Shown here piece by piece: positions 1-5,225 of a stretch of 5,225 nucleotides of DNA. Within the stretch, counting starts at the first letter, position 1. Each line of letters begins with the position of its first letter. The DNA is from an uncultured Dyadobacter sp. (GTDB lineage: Bacteria; Bacteroidota; Bacteroidia; Cytophagales; Spirosomataceae): NCBI GenBank assembly GCA_946481035.1, contig CAMLNK010000386.1, positions 1 through 5,225 of the forward strand. The letters run 5' to 3'. A program made the position numbers and the translations under genes. The notes beneath the pieces are model-generated. The model saw nothing but the letters and a program-made list of their open reading frames with translations. It did no database searches and had not been told where the DNA came from.

Positions 1-385
1 AGTGCGTTTCCAGGCCAATGCGGCCAATAGCATGATCGACGCCGACCCGTTTCATTTACGCTGCCTACTCAGCAACCTGGTCGATAACGCATTGAAATAC
101 TCCGATGATGTTCCCGATGTAGTGGTGGAAACATACAATAAAGGCAATAACCTCGTTATAGCAGTCCGCGACCAGGGCATCGGCATCGCGCCCGAGTATC
201 AGAAGAAGGTTTTCAACCAGTTTTTCCGCATTCCTTATGGCGATGTGCATAATGTGAAAGGCTTCGGGATTGGTTTGAGCTATGTCAAACAGATCGTCCG
301 TGCCCATCATTGGCACCTCGGGCTGGAAAGTGCGCTGGGCAAGGGCAGTACATTTAAAATCACTATTCCGCAGAAACACGCTTGA
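1..385 (+). CDS. Sensor histidine kinase, C-terminal ATPase domain (5'-partial)
   Basis: This is the last part of a two-component sensor kinase; the start lies left of the window, so the sensor region, membrane segments and phosphorylated His are not visible. The 127 visible codons cover most of the HATPase_c (GHKL) domain. Counting from base 2, the N-box is LLSNLVDNALKYS (about residues 22-34, with N25 and N29 expected to bind Mg-ATP), the G1 box is DQGIGIAP (57-64), the F-box is FNQFFR (71-76) and the G2 box is GFGIGLSYVK (87-96). These show a complete, probably active, ATP-binding fold. The protein ends shortly after the last beta strand, with no receiver domain attached, so it is a classical rather than hybrid kinase. 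The GTG at base 2 only opens the visible frame and is not the real start. Its stop codon overlaps the next gene's ATG, so the response regulator there is the expected partner. The signal sensed is unknown. Confidence 0.95.
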   Translation, partial: VRFQANAANSMIDADPFHLRCLLSNLVDNALKYSDDVPDVVVETYNKGNNLVIAVRDQGIGIAPEYQKKVFNQFFRIPYGDVHNVKGFGIGLSYVKQIVRAHHWHLGLESALGKGSTFKITIPQKHA

Positions 386-1071
386 TGAAAAAGAGAATCC
401 TGTATGTCGAAGACGACCCCAATCTGGCATTTGCCACCAAGGATAACCTCGAACAATACGATTATGAAGTCGTGCATGCGACCGACGGTGCCGAGGCGCT
501 GGAATTTTTCGGTAAGGAGCATTTCGATATTTGCGTGCTCGACATTATGCTGCCCAAAATGGACGGCTTCACATTAGCCGAAAAAATCCGCGGCTCCGAC
601 AGCCAGGTACCTATCCTCTTCCTTTCCGCACGCTCGATGCAGGAGGATAAGATCAAAGGCCTCAAACTCGGCGCCGACGATTACGTTACCAAGCCGTTCA
701 GCATCGAGGAGCTCAAACTCCGTATCGATGTTTTCCTTCGCCGCAGCAAAGCCGATTCCATTCTGGTCGTAAAACCCGGCAGCAAGCAAATCGGCAAGTA
801 TGTTTTCGATTTTCAAAAATTGACTTTAACCCTCGACGGCAAATCGCAAAGCCTCACATTCCGCGAGGCAGAAGTACTCAAATTCATGGCCGAACGCACC
901 GACCAGGTGATCCGCCGCGACGAGCTTTTGAAGGCCATCTGGGGCGACGACGACTATTTTATGGGCCGCAGCCTCGATGTTTTTATTTCGAGATTACGCA
1001 AATATCTCTCCGGCGATGCGGACATTCGCATTGACAATGTACACGGTGTAGGTTTCCGTATGAGATGGTAA
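385..1071 (+). CDS. OmpR-family DNA-binding response regulator (RprY-like)
   Basis: This 228-residue transcription factor is expected to be phosphorylated by the kinase encoded just upstream. The receiver domain (about residues 3-118) has the acidic pair D10/D11, the phosphoacceptor D53 in VLDIMLPKMDGF, the switch residue S81 and the conserved K103 in the DDYVTKPF motif, so all catalytic positions are present. The C-terminal half (about 135-228) is an OmpR/PhoB winged helix: LTFREAEVLKFM begins the DNA-binding part, RSLDVFISRLRKYL is the recognition-helix region and NVHGVGFRM forms the wing. Length is normal for the family. The ATG at 385 shares its A with the kinase TGA (TGATG), which implies translational coupling; an in-frame TTG at 382 would add one residue but is less likely. 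Overall it resembles the RprY type of Bacteroidota regulators. Target genes cannot be deduced. Confidence 0.96.
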   Translation: MKKRILYVEDDPNLAFATKDNLEQYDYEVVHATDGAEALEFFGKEHFDICVLDIMLPKMDGFTLAEKIRGSDSQVPILFLSARSMQEDKIKGLKLGADDYVTKPFSIEELKLRIDVFLRRSKADSILVVKPGSKQIGKYVFDFQKLTLTLDGKSQSLTFREAEVLKFMAERTDQVIRRDELLKAIWGDDDYFMGRSLDVFISRLRKYLSGDADIRIDNVHGVGFRMRW

Positions 1072-1106
1072 AATGTGCTTTTTTCGAAAATTTGTTTTGC
1101 CGTTAC

Positions 1107-1137
1107 TTGCTCAACAAAAATTAATTACGCATCTTTG
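1107..1137 (+). promoter_or_regulatory. Bacteroidota housekeeping promoter of rpmB
   Basis: A TTG at 1107-1109 lies 20 bases before CATCTTTG at 1130-1137, which matches seven of eight positions of the Bacteroidota -7 element TAnnTTTG. Spacing and order fit the known -33/-7 arrangement of the primary sigma factor in this phylum. Transcription would begin around 1142-1146, giving rpmB a leader of only about 20 bases with no room for a structured regulatory element. The surrounding DNA is AT-rich, as expected of a strong ribosomal-protein promoter. The start site is inferred. Confidence 0.7.
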
Positions 1138-1164
1138 CACCCTCATTTGGAAAAATTGTAAGTC

Positions 1165-1404
1165 ATGGCTAAGGTTTGTCAAATATCAGGTAAAAGAACT
1201 CGCGTCGGAAATAACGTTTCTCACGCTAACAATAAAACAAAACGTAAATTCTTCCCGAATTTGCAAAAGAAACGTTTCTTCCTTCCTTCATCGGGAGAGT
1301 GGGTTACGTTGAAAGTAGCAGCTTCTGCTCTTCGTACCATCAACAAAAACGGTATCGAAGCAACTATACAAAAAGCATACGACAAAGGAACGCTTACGTT
1401 CTAA
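1165..1404 (+). CDS. rpmB: 50S ribosomal protein L28 (bL28)
   Basis: This 79-residue protein is L28 of the large ribosomal subunit. The start MAKVCQISGKRTRVGNNVSHANNKTKR is the L28 signature, very close to the proteobacterial pattern (VCQ.TGKRP..GNN.SHA.N.TKR), followed by FFPNLQKKRFF, WVTLKVAASALRTI and NKNGIEA. It is full length and strongly basic. Only one Cys is present (C5) and there is no CxxC pair, so it is the zinc-free form. The leader lacks a clear Shine-Dalgarno sequence, normal for Bacteroidota. Codon use is plainer and richer in AT-ending codons than in the GC-rich folK and response regulator next to it, consistent with high expression. Many Bacteroidota have rpmG (L33) and a small DUF4295 gene directly downstream (family knowledge); neither is here, and a terminator follows at once, so rpmB appears to be a one-gene transcript. 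Confidence 0.97.
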   Translation: MAKVCQISGKRTRVGNNVSHANNKTKRKFFPNLQKKRFFLPSSGEWVTLKVAASALRTINKNGIEATIQKAYDKGTLTF

Positions 1405-1427
1405 AAGGAATTTTACGAATTTATTGG

Positions 1428-1462
1428 AAAAGGACTTTCCTCCATCGGGAAGTCCTTTTTTT
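1428..1462 (+). terminator. Intrinsic terminator after rpmB
   Basis: The stem is AAGGACTTTCC (1430-1440) paired with GGGAAGTCCTT (1447-1457): 11 pairs including one U-G wobble, around the six-base loop TCCATC. It can extend by two more A-U pairs outward. A run of seven T follows on the right arm (1456-1462). It lies 24 bases after the rpmB stop and 30 bases before the folK start, so it should end the rpmB transcript and separate folK from the strong ribosomal promoter. The A-run on the left side could give some activity in the reverse direction. Confidence 0.9.
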
Positions 1463-1491
1463 CGTGAATTGTATTCCAAACGGCTTTCGTT

Positions 1492-1983
1492 ATGGCAGCA
1501 ACCGGGCAGGTTTTTCTGTTGTTAGGCTCCAACCTCGGCGATCGCCCGCAGGTGCTCGCGGCCGCGCGTGAGGCCATCGCCCAACAGGCCGCAAGCATTA
1601 CCCGTCAGTCGGCGATTTACGAAACCGCCCCCTGGGGCATTACCGATCAGCCGGCATTCCTTAACCAGGTACTCGAAATTTCCACCTCCCTCCTGCCTGA
1701 GGATTTGCTCAGGATCATTCTCAATATCGAGCACGACCTCGGGCGCGTACGTTACGAGCGCTGGGGCGCACGCGTGATCGATATCGACATTTTGTACTTC
1801 GGGCAAACCATTATGGATTCCGCCCGGCTTACCTTACCGCACCCACGCATTCAGGACCGCCGTTTTGTGCTGGCACCACTCGCCGAAATCGCACCGGATT
1901 TCATTCACCCCCTTTTACAAAAAACCTCCGCCCAATTATTGGAACAATGCCCCGACACTTCTGCTGTGTCAAAAATACCTTGA
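1492..1983 (+). CDS. folK: 2-amino-4-hydroxy-6-hydroxymethyldihydropteridine pyrophosphokinase (HPPK)
   Basis: This 163-residue cytosolic enzyme transfers pyrophosphate from ATP to 6-hydroxymethyl-7,8-dihydropterin, the step before dihydropteroate synthase in folate synthesis. HPPK motifs appear in order: LLGSNLGDR (10-18), the pterin-loop YETAPWG (43-49), FLNQV (56-60), EHDLGRVRYERWGARVIDIDIL (80-101) with the paired Mg-binding aspartates D97 and D99, LPHPR (115-119) and RRFVLAPLAEIAP (123-135). Length matches stand-alone HPPK, and no FolB or FolP domain is fused. The ATG at 1492 places the first beta strand seven residues in, as usual for the family; no Shine-Dalgarno sequence is visible. 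It sits just after the rpmB terminator, so it needs its own promoter or terminator read-through; I could not identify a convincing promoter in the 30-base gap. No other folate gene is in the window. Confidence 0.97.
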   Translation: MAATGQVFLLLGSNLGDRPQVLAAAREAIAQQAASITRQSAIYETAPWGITDQPAFLNQVLEISTSLLPEDLLRIILNIEHDLGRVRYERWGARVIDIDILYFGQTIMDSARLTLPHPRIQDRRFVLAPLAEIAPDFIHPLLQKTSAQLLEQCPDTSAVSKIP

Positions 1984-2140
1984 AATAGTACCATAAGCGT
2001 TTTCAATGTTTCATTTCGGGCTCCGAGCCATTTATTCAGGTTTTTTACCAGTTCATCATTTTTTACTGTCTTTTTAGGCTGATTAACACGTGCTTTGTCG
2101 GGCCTTGAAAAAAATGTCGAAATAATTTTCAGCGATCGGC

Positions 2141-2168
2141 AGGGGGTATATCCACATTGAGTTGTCAC
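2141..2168 (+). promoter_or_regulatory. Candidate ECF (FecI-like) sigma promoter of the receptor operon
   Basis: AGGGGGTATA (2141-2150) is followed by TTGTCAC (2162-2168), with an AT-rich tract (TGAAAAAAATGTCG and AATAATTTTC, about 2106-2130) just upstream. A GGGGTAT-type -35 box and a GTCA-type -10 box are what I recall in front of many TonB-receptor genes controlled by FecI-like ECF sigma factors in Bacteroidota; this is recognition by pattern, not computed. It would start transcription near 2173-2176, about 90 bases before the receptor ATG. No sigma or anti-sigma (FecR) gene is next to it within the window, so the controlling factor would be encoded elsewhere. Confidence 0.5.
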
Positions 2169-2192
2169 GGAGAAAAGGAAAAATTCAATTTG
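2162..2192 (+). promoter_or_regulatory. Alternative housekeeping-type promoter candidate for the receptor operon
   Basis: TTG at 2162-2164 and TCAATTTG at 2185-2192 (seven of eight matches to TAnnTTTG) are separated by exactly 20 bases, the same geometry as in the rpmB promoter of this window. It overlaps the ECF-type candidate and uses the same TTG. Start of transcription would be near 2197-2201. Either this, the ECF promoter, or both may drive the receptor; the sequence alone does not decide. Confidence 0.4.
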
Positions 2193-2262
2193 ATCGTCTG
2201 TAAGAATGACTGCCTCCGCTCACAGCAACATAAACCAATTTGATAGTAAACAAATCAAGTCC

Positions 2263-4626
2263 ATGAAAAACAGAATACTCAAATGCCTTCTATTAGCCTT
2301 GATCAGCCTGCCGGCACTCGCTCAGAACCGGCACTCCGTGAGCGGCTACGTCAAAGACAACTCGAATGGTGAGGGGCTCATTGGCGTATCCGTTTACGTC
2401 CGTGAAGCCGAAACCGGCGTTGTTACCAACCCCTACGGTTTCTATTCACTGACACTCCCCGACGGCAAGTACACGCTCGTATTTACCTATATCGGTTATC
2501 AAAAGGTGACCCGCGAGGTGGTACTCGACGGCGACAAGACCGTGAGCATTGAAATGGCCGACGAAAGCAACCAGCTCGCGGAGGTGACGATTTCGACGCA
2601 GAAAGAAGACGAGAACGTCCGCAGCATCGAAATGTCGGTGAATAAGGTGGAAATGAAAACCATCCGCAAAATGCCCGCATTGCTCGGCGAGGTGGACCTT
2701 ATCCGCAGCATTCAGCTGCTTCCCGGCGTGACGACCGTCGGTGAAGGTGCCTCGGGTTTTAACGTACGCGGCGGGGATGTTTCCCAAAATCTGGTATTGC
2801 TCGATGAAGCGCCGGTTTACAACTCTTCCCACTTGTTCGGCTTCTTCTCGGTATTCAACCCGGATGCCGTGAAGGATGTGAAACTCATCAAAGGCGGTAT
2901 TCCAGCGCAATATGGCGGACGTATTTCCTCCATTCTCGATGTTCGCATGAAAGAAGGTAATGCCAAAAAACGCGAGATCAATGGCGGTATCGGTTCGATA
3001 TTCTCCCGCCTGACTTATGAGCAGCCTTTTGCAAAAGGAAAAGGGTCGTTCATCGTGGCAGGCCGTCGTTCGTACATTGATATTCTGGCGAAACCTTTCC
3101 TGAACTCGGATTTGAAGGATTCCAAATTCTATTTCTACGACCTGACGGCTAAGGTGAATTACCAATTGGGTAACAAAGATACCTTCTACGCATCGGGTTA
3201 CTTTGGGAAAGACGTTTTCGGTGGCGGTGATTTCGGCTTCGGATGGGGTAACAAAACGGCAACAGCCCGCTGGAACCACATTTTTTCCAACAAGCTTTTC
3301 ATGAACCTGACGGGTTATTACAGCAACTACGACTATAACCTGGGCCAAAACCAGAACAAACCCGACGCGAAAGACAAGTTCGACTGGAAATCCAAGATCA
3401 TCAGCACCAGTATCAAGCCTGATTTCACATTTTACATCACCCCTAACAACCAGTTGACGTTCGGCGGCCAGTACATTTATTATGATACACGCCCCGGCAA
3501 AGCCACCGCGGTTTCGGAAGGCGAAATGACCGACATCAGCCTCGAACCACGCTACGCCGATGAATCTGCATTATATGTAGGCAACGAGCTGAAATTCGGC
3601 GACCGCATTTCATTGCAATATGGCGTCCGCTACTCCTACTTCCGCAGCCTCGGCCCGGCCACAGAATACCAGTATGCCGAAACCGAGAAAGGCCAGCGTA
3701 AGGAGCCTATTTTCCCGGGCACCGAATACAAAAGAGGTGATGTGATCAAAAGCTACGGCAACCTGGAACCGCGTGCTGCATTGAATATCGGTATTACCAG
3801 CAATGCGTCCATCAAGGCCAGCTACAACCGTACTTCGCAATACCTGCATTTGCTTTCCAACACAGCAGCCAGCTCTCCACTCGACGTGTGGACATTGAGC
3901 GGCATCAATATCAAACCTGAAAAAGCGGATCAGGTTGCATTAGGCTGGTTCCAGAATTTTAATGATAACACCTACGAAGCTTCGGTGGAATTGTATTACA
4001 AAAAATTGTACAACCAGATCGACTATGTACCGGCTTCCGACCTGCTGCTGAACGAATACGCGGCTGGCGACCTGCTGTTCGGCAAGGGCCGCGCTTACGG
4101 GGCAGAGTTCTATTTGAAGAAAAACAAAGGCCGACTAACCGGCTGGGTGAGCTATACGCTTTCGAGAACCGAGCGTTTGGTAGAATCTATCAATAATGAT
4201 GACTGGTTTCCGGCACGTTTCGACAAACCGCATAACATTACCGCGGTAGCCATTTACGAACTGACCAAGCGCCTGTCCCTGTCGTCAAATTTCACGATCC
4301 AGAGCGGTACGCCGGCAACGTTTCCGACCAACCGCTACACCGTTGGCGATATTACCATAGGCAATAATTACAATGGCCTGCGCAACAACAGCCGCATTCC
4401 GGCTTACCACCGCCTGGATTTAGCTGCTACATTGAAAGCGAAAAAGAAACTTTTCAAAGTGGGTGAAGGCGAATGGGTATTCTCGGTTTACAATGTGTAT
4501 AACCGCCGCAACCCGTTCTCGGTCTACACGCGGGTCAACGAGGATAACGCCCTCAAAACCGAGGCTGTACGCTACTCTGTGATCGGAAACTTCATTCCTT
4601 CCGTTACTTACAACTTCAAATTCTGA
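2263..4626 (+). CDS. TonB-dependent outer-membrane receptor with carboxypeptidase-regulatory-like domain
   Basis: This 787-residue outer-membrane transporter should import a ligand using TonB-ExbBD energy. The order is a Sec signal peptide (1-20, MKNRILKCLLLALISLPALA, signal peptidase I site after ALA); a carboxypeptidase-D regulatory-like beta-sandwich (about 25-110: SVSGYVKD, GLIGVSVYV, TNPYGFYSLTLPDGKYTL, YIGYQ); a plug domain (about 126-230: LLGEVDLIRSIQLLPGV, SGFNVRGG at 164-171, LVLLDEAPVYN, LIKGGIPAQYGGR, SSILDVRMKEG); and a beta-barrel to the end, with alternating aromatic strands and a terminal Phe in VTYNFKF, as in BAM-assembled barrels. There is no STN domain, so direct signalling to a FecR protein is not expected. 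The ATG at 2263 is preferred because it begins the signal peptide; an in-frame ATG at 2206 adds 19 polar residues ahead of it and is unlikely. No Shine-Dalgarno sequence is visible. A DUF4249-type lipoprotein follows after 35 bases, probably in the same operon. The substrate is unknown; no SusC-type signature is claimed. Confidence 0.95.
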   Translation: MKNRILKCLLLALISLPALAQNRHSVSGYVKDNSNGEGLIGVSVYVREAETGVVTNPYGFYSLTLPDGKYTLVFTYIGYQKVTREVVLDGDKTVSIEMADESNQLAEVTISTQKEDENVRSIEMSVNKVEMKTIRKMPALLGEVDLIRSIQLLPGVTTVGEGASGFNVRGGDVSQNLVLLDEAPVYNSSHLFGFFSVFNPDAVKDVKLIKGGIPAQYGGRISSILDVRMKEGNAKKREINGGIGSIFSRLTYEQPFAKGKGSFIVAGRRSYIDILAKPFLNSDLKDSKFYFYDLTAKVNYQLGNKDTFYASGYFGKDVFGGGDFGFGWGNKTATARWNHIFSNKLFMNLTGYYSNYDYNLGQNQNKPDAKDKFDWKSKIISTSIKPDFTFYITPNNQLTFGGQYIYYDTRPGKATAVSEGEMTDISLEPRYADESALYVGNELKFGDRISLQYGVRYSYFRSLGPATEYQYAETEKGQRKEPIFPGTEYKRGDVIKSYGNLEPRAALNIGITSNASIKASYNRTSQYLHLLSNTAASSPLDVWTLSGINIKPEKADQVALGWFQNFNDNTYEASVELYYKKLYNQIDYVPASDLLLNEYAAGDLLFGKGRAYGAEFYLKKNKGRLTGWVSYTLSRTERLVESINNDDWFPARFDKPHNITAVAIYELTKRLSLSSNFTIQSGTPATFPTNRYTVGDITIGNNYNGLRNNSRIPAYHRLDLAATLKAKKKLFKVGEGEWVFSVYNVYNRRNPFSVYTRVNEDNALKTEAVRYSVIGNFIPSVTYNFKF

Positions 4627-4661
4627 CACCAGCAAACTGAAATCACGCCAGAAAAACTGCA

Positions 4662-5225
4662 ATGATGAAAACATTAAAATATATCAAATACCCTGCATTG
4701 TTCGCATTTGCATTGATGACCCTCACCAGCTGCGAGGATGTGATCGATCTCGATACGGCGAATGGCCCTTCCCAGCTCGTGGTAGACGGCTGGTTGACCA
4801 ACCAGCCCGGTGAGCAAGCCATTAAATTGTCATGGTCGCAGGCGTACTTCAACAACAGCGCCCCCAAACCCGTGCTGGGCGCCGAAGTGACGGTTACCGA
4901 CGACAAGGGCAAGGTTTACAAATTCGAAGATGCCGATGGCGACGGCAAATATACCTGGGGTAAAACCACCGCCGATACGCTCGGACACGTGGGCCGCACC
5001 TACTCGCTCAAAATTGTGAACGGTACCGACACATTCACGGCCCAATCGGAGCTGAAACGCGTGCCAACCGTGGATTCGGTGGTGTACCGCCACGAAAAAT
5101 GGCCTTTCGAACCTGATAAAGGGCCTCGCGAGGGTTTTGTAGCCTCATTCTACGCCCGTGATCTCGAAGGTGTGGGCGACACTTACTGGATCAAACCGGT
5201 AATCCGCGGCAAAGCGGTTGTGGAC
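4662..5225 (+). CDS. DUF4249-family lipoprotein (3'-partial)
   Basis: The frame is open from 4662 to the right edge (188 codons, no stop), so only the N-terminal part is seen. It starts with a lipoprotein signal peptide: MMKTLKYIKYP, a hydrophobic stretch ALFAFALMTL, and the lipobox LTSC with Cys at residue 24. The Cys is followed by E25, D26 and later D29; acidic residues just after the Cys are known in Bacteroidota as a surface-export signal, so an outer-leaflet location is likely (inference). Past this, IDLDTANGPSQLVVDGWLTN, IKLSWSQAYFNN, VLGAEVTVTDDKGKVYKFED and DGDGKYTW follow the DUF4249 start: a beta-sandwich after an acidic linker. Two in-frame ATGs, 4662 and 4665, are equally possible starts. 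The short gap from the receptor has no terminator, so the two are probably cotranscribed. DUF4249 proteins often follow such receptors, and a SusD-like ligand-capture role is plausible but unproven. Confidence 0.88.
   Translation, partial: MMKTLKYIKYPALFAFALMTLTSCEDVIDLDTANGPSQLVVDGWLTNQPGEQAIKLSWSQAYFNNSAPKPVLGAEVTVTDDKGKVYKFEDADGDGKYTWGKTTADTLGHVGRTYSLKIVNGTDTFTAQSELKRVPTVDSVVYRHEKWPFEPDKGPREGFVASFYARDLEGVGDTYWIKPVIRGKAVVD

Larger units (their letters stand above)
1984..2262. other. Intergenic region between folK and the TonB-dependent receptor
   Basis: This 279-base gap contains no gene I can support. The first part (about 1984-2110) is AT-rich with scattered T-runs (2041-2046, 2061-2065, 2070-2076) but no hairpin good enough to call a folK terminator; the short GGCT/AGCC inverted repeat near 2029-2039 has a three-base loop and no adjoining T-run. 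From about 2105 the DNA becomes A/T-tract rich and then GC-richer around the candidate promoter elements listed separately. A reverse-strand open frame (1905-2168, GTG start) crosses this gap and enters the 3' end of folK, but resembles no family I know. The receptor's probable 5' leader (about 2172-2262) has no riboswitch-like fold that I can recognise by eye. Confidence 0.7.

Noticed and set aside
65..430. A - strand frame opposite the histidine kinase end
   Set aside because: It is antisense to intact kinase motifs and crosses the kinase-regulator junction; no supporting homology.
1081..1090. TTTTCGAAAA palindrome after the response regulator
   Set aside because: It is a perfect palindrome without a loop and without a GC stem, so not a terminator; in AT-rich DNA it is likely chance.
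1073..1312. A + strand open frame covering the rpmB promoter and half of rpmB
   Set aside because: It is out of frame with rpmB, begins directly after the response regulator stop, and its translation has no recognisable features.
1299..1571. A + strand frame spanning the rpmB end, terminator and folK start
   Set aside because: It runs through a strong terminator and overlaps two well-supported genes in other frames.
2029..2046. Possible folK terminator (GGCT/AGCC inverted repeat before a T-run)
   Set aside because: The stem is four pairs with a three-base loop, and the T-run is not adjacent, so it is too weak to call.
2206..2262. ATG at 2206 as the receptor start
   Set aside because: It would put 19 polar residues before a textbook signal peptide beginning at 2263; the downstream ATG gives a normal n-region MKNR.
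2446..3348. A 300-codon open frame on the - strand inside the receptor gene
   Set aside because: It lies wholly antisense to clear plug and barrel sequence, its translation resembles no family, and such long antisense frames are common opposite GC-rich genes.
4035..4080. Repeated GACCTGCTG inside the receptor gene
   Set aside because: It encodes two local DLL tripeptides in a barrel loop; short and explained by coding.
4643..5093. Two - strand frames (4643-4912 and 4830-5093) opposite the lipoprotein gene
   Set aside because: The + strand has an uninterrupted frame with a lipobox and DUF4249-like sequence, so these are shadows.
1..5225. CRISPR arrays, tRNA or rRNA genes, insertion-sequence ends
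   Set aside because: No regularly spaced repeats, no cloverleaf or rRNA-like sequence, and no transposase or terminal inverted repeats were seen on reading both strands.

Overview
The window looks like chromosomal DNA from a Bacteroidota bacterium, most likely a Cytophagales member of the Dyadobacter/Spirosoma type (inference). The signs are a TonB-dependent receptor with an N-terminal carboxypeptidase-regulatory-like domain, a DUF4249-type lipoprotein after it, Bacteroidota-style promoters (TTG, about 20 bases, TAnnTTTG-like), almost no Shine-Dalgarno sequences, and an RprY-like response regulator. All recognised genes are on the + strand.

Layout. (a) 1-1071: the C-terminal end of a sensor histidine kinase, overlapping by one base (TGATG) an OmpR-family response regulator; together they form a two-component operon entering from the left. 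(b) 1072-1462: a short promoter region, the ribosomal protein L28 gene rpmB, and a strong intrinsic terminator, making a compact single-gene unit. (c) 1492-1983: folK, the folate-pathway pyrophosphokinase. (d) 1984-2262: a 279-base gap with no supported gene, carrying a candidate ECF-sigma promoter (GGGGTATA ... TTGTCAC), an alternative housekeeping-type promoter using the same TTG, and a repeated 9-mer. (e) 2263-4626: a 787-residue TonB-dependent outer-membrane receptor, followed after 35 bases by (f) the first 188 codons of a DUF4249-family lipoprotein that runs off the right edge.

The receptor and lipoprotein probably form an outer-membrane uptake pair, comparable in logic to SusC/SusD but with an uncharacterised lipoprotein partner; the substrate cannot be read from the sequence. 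The two-component system, rpmB and folK look like ordinary core genes and have no evident functional link to the transport pair. The less explored part is the receptor-DUF4249 unit and its promoter region. Nothing seen amounts to a clearly new defence or mobile system.
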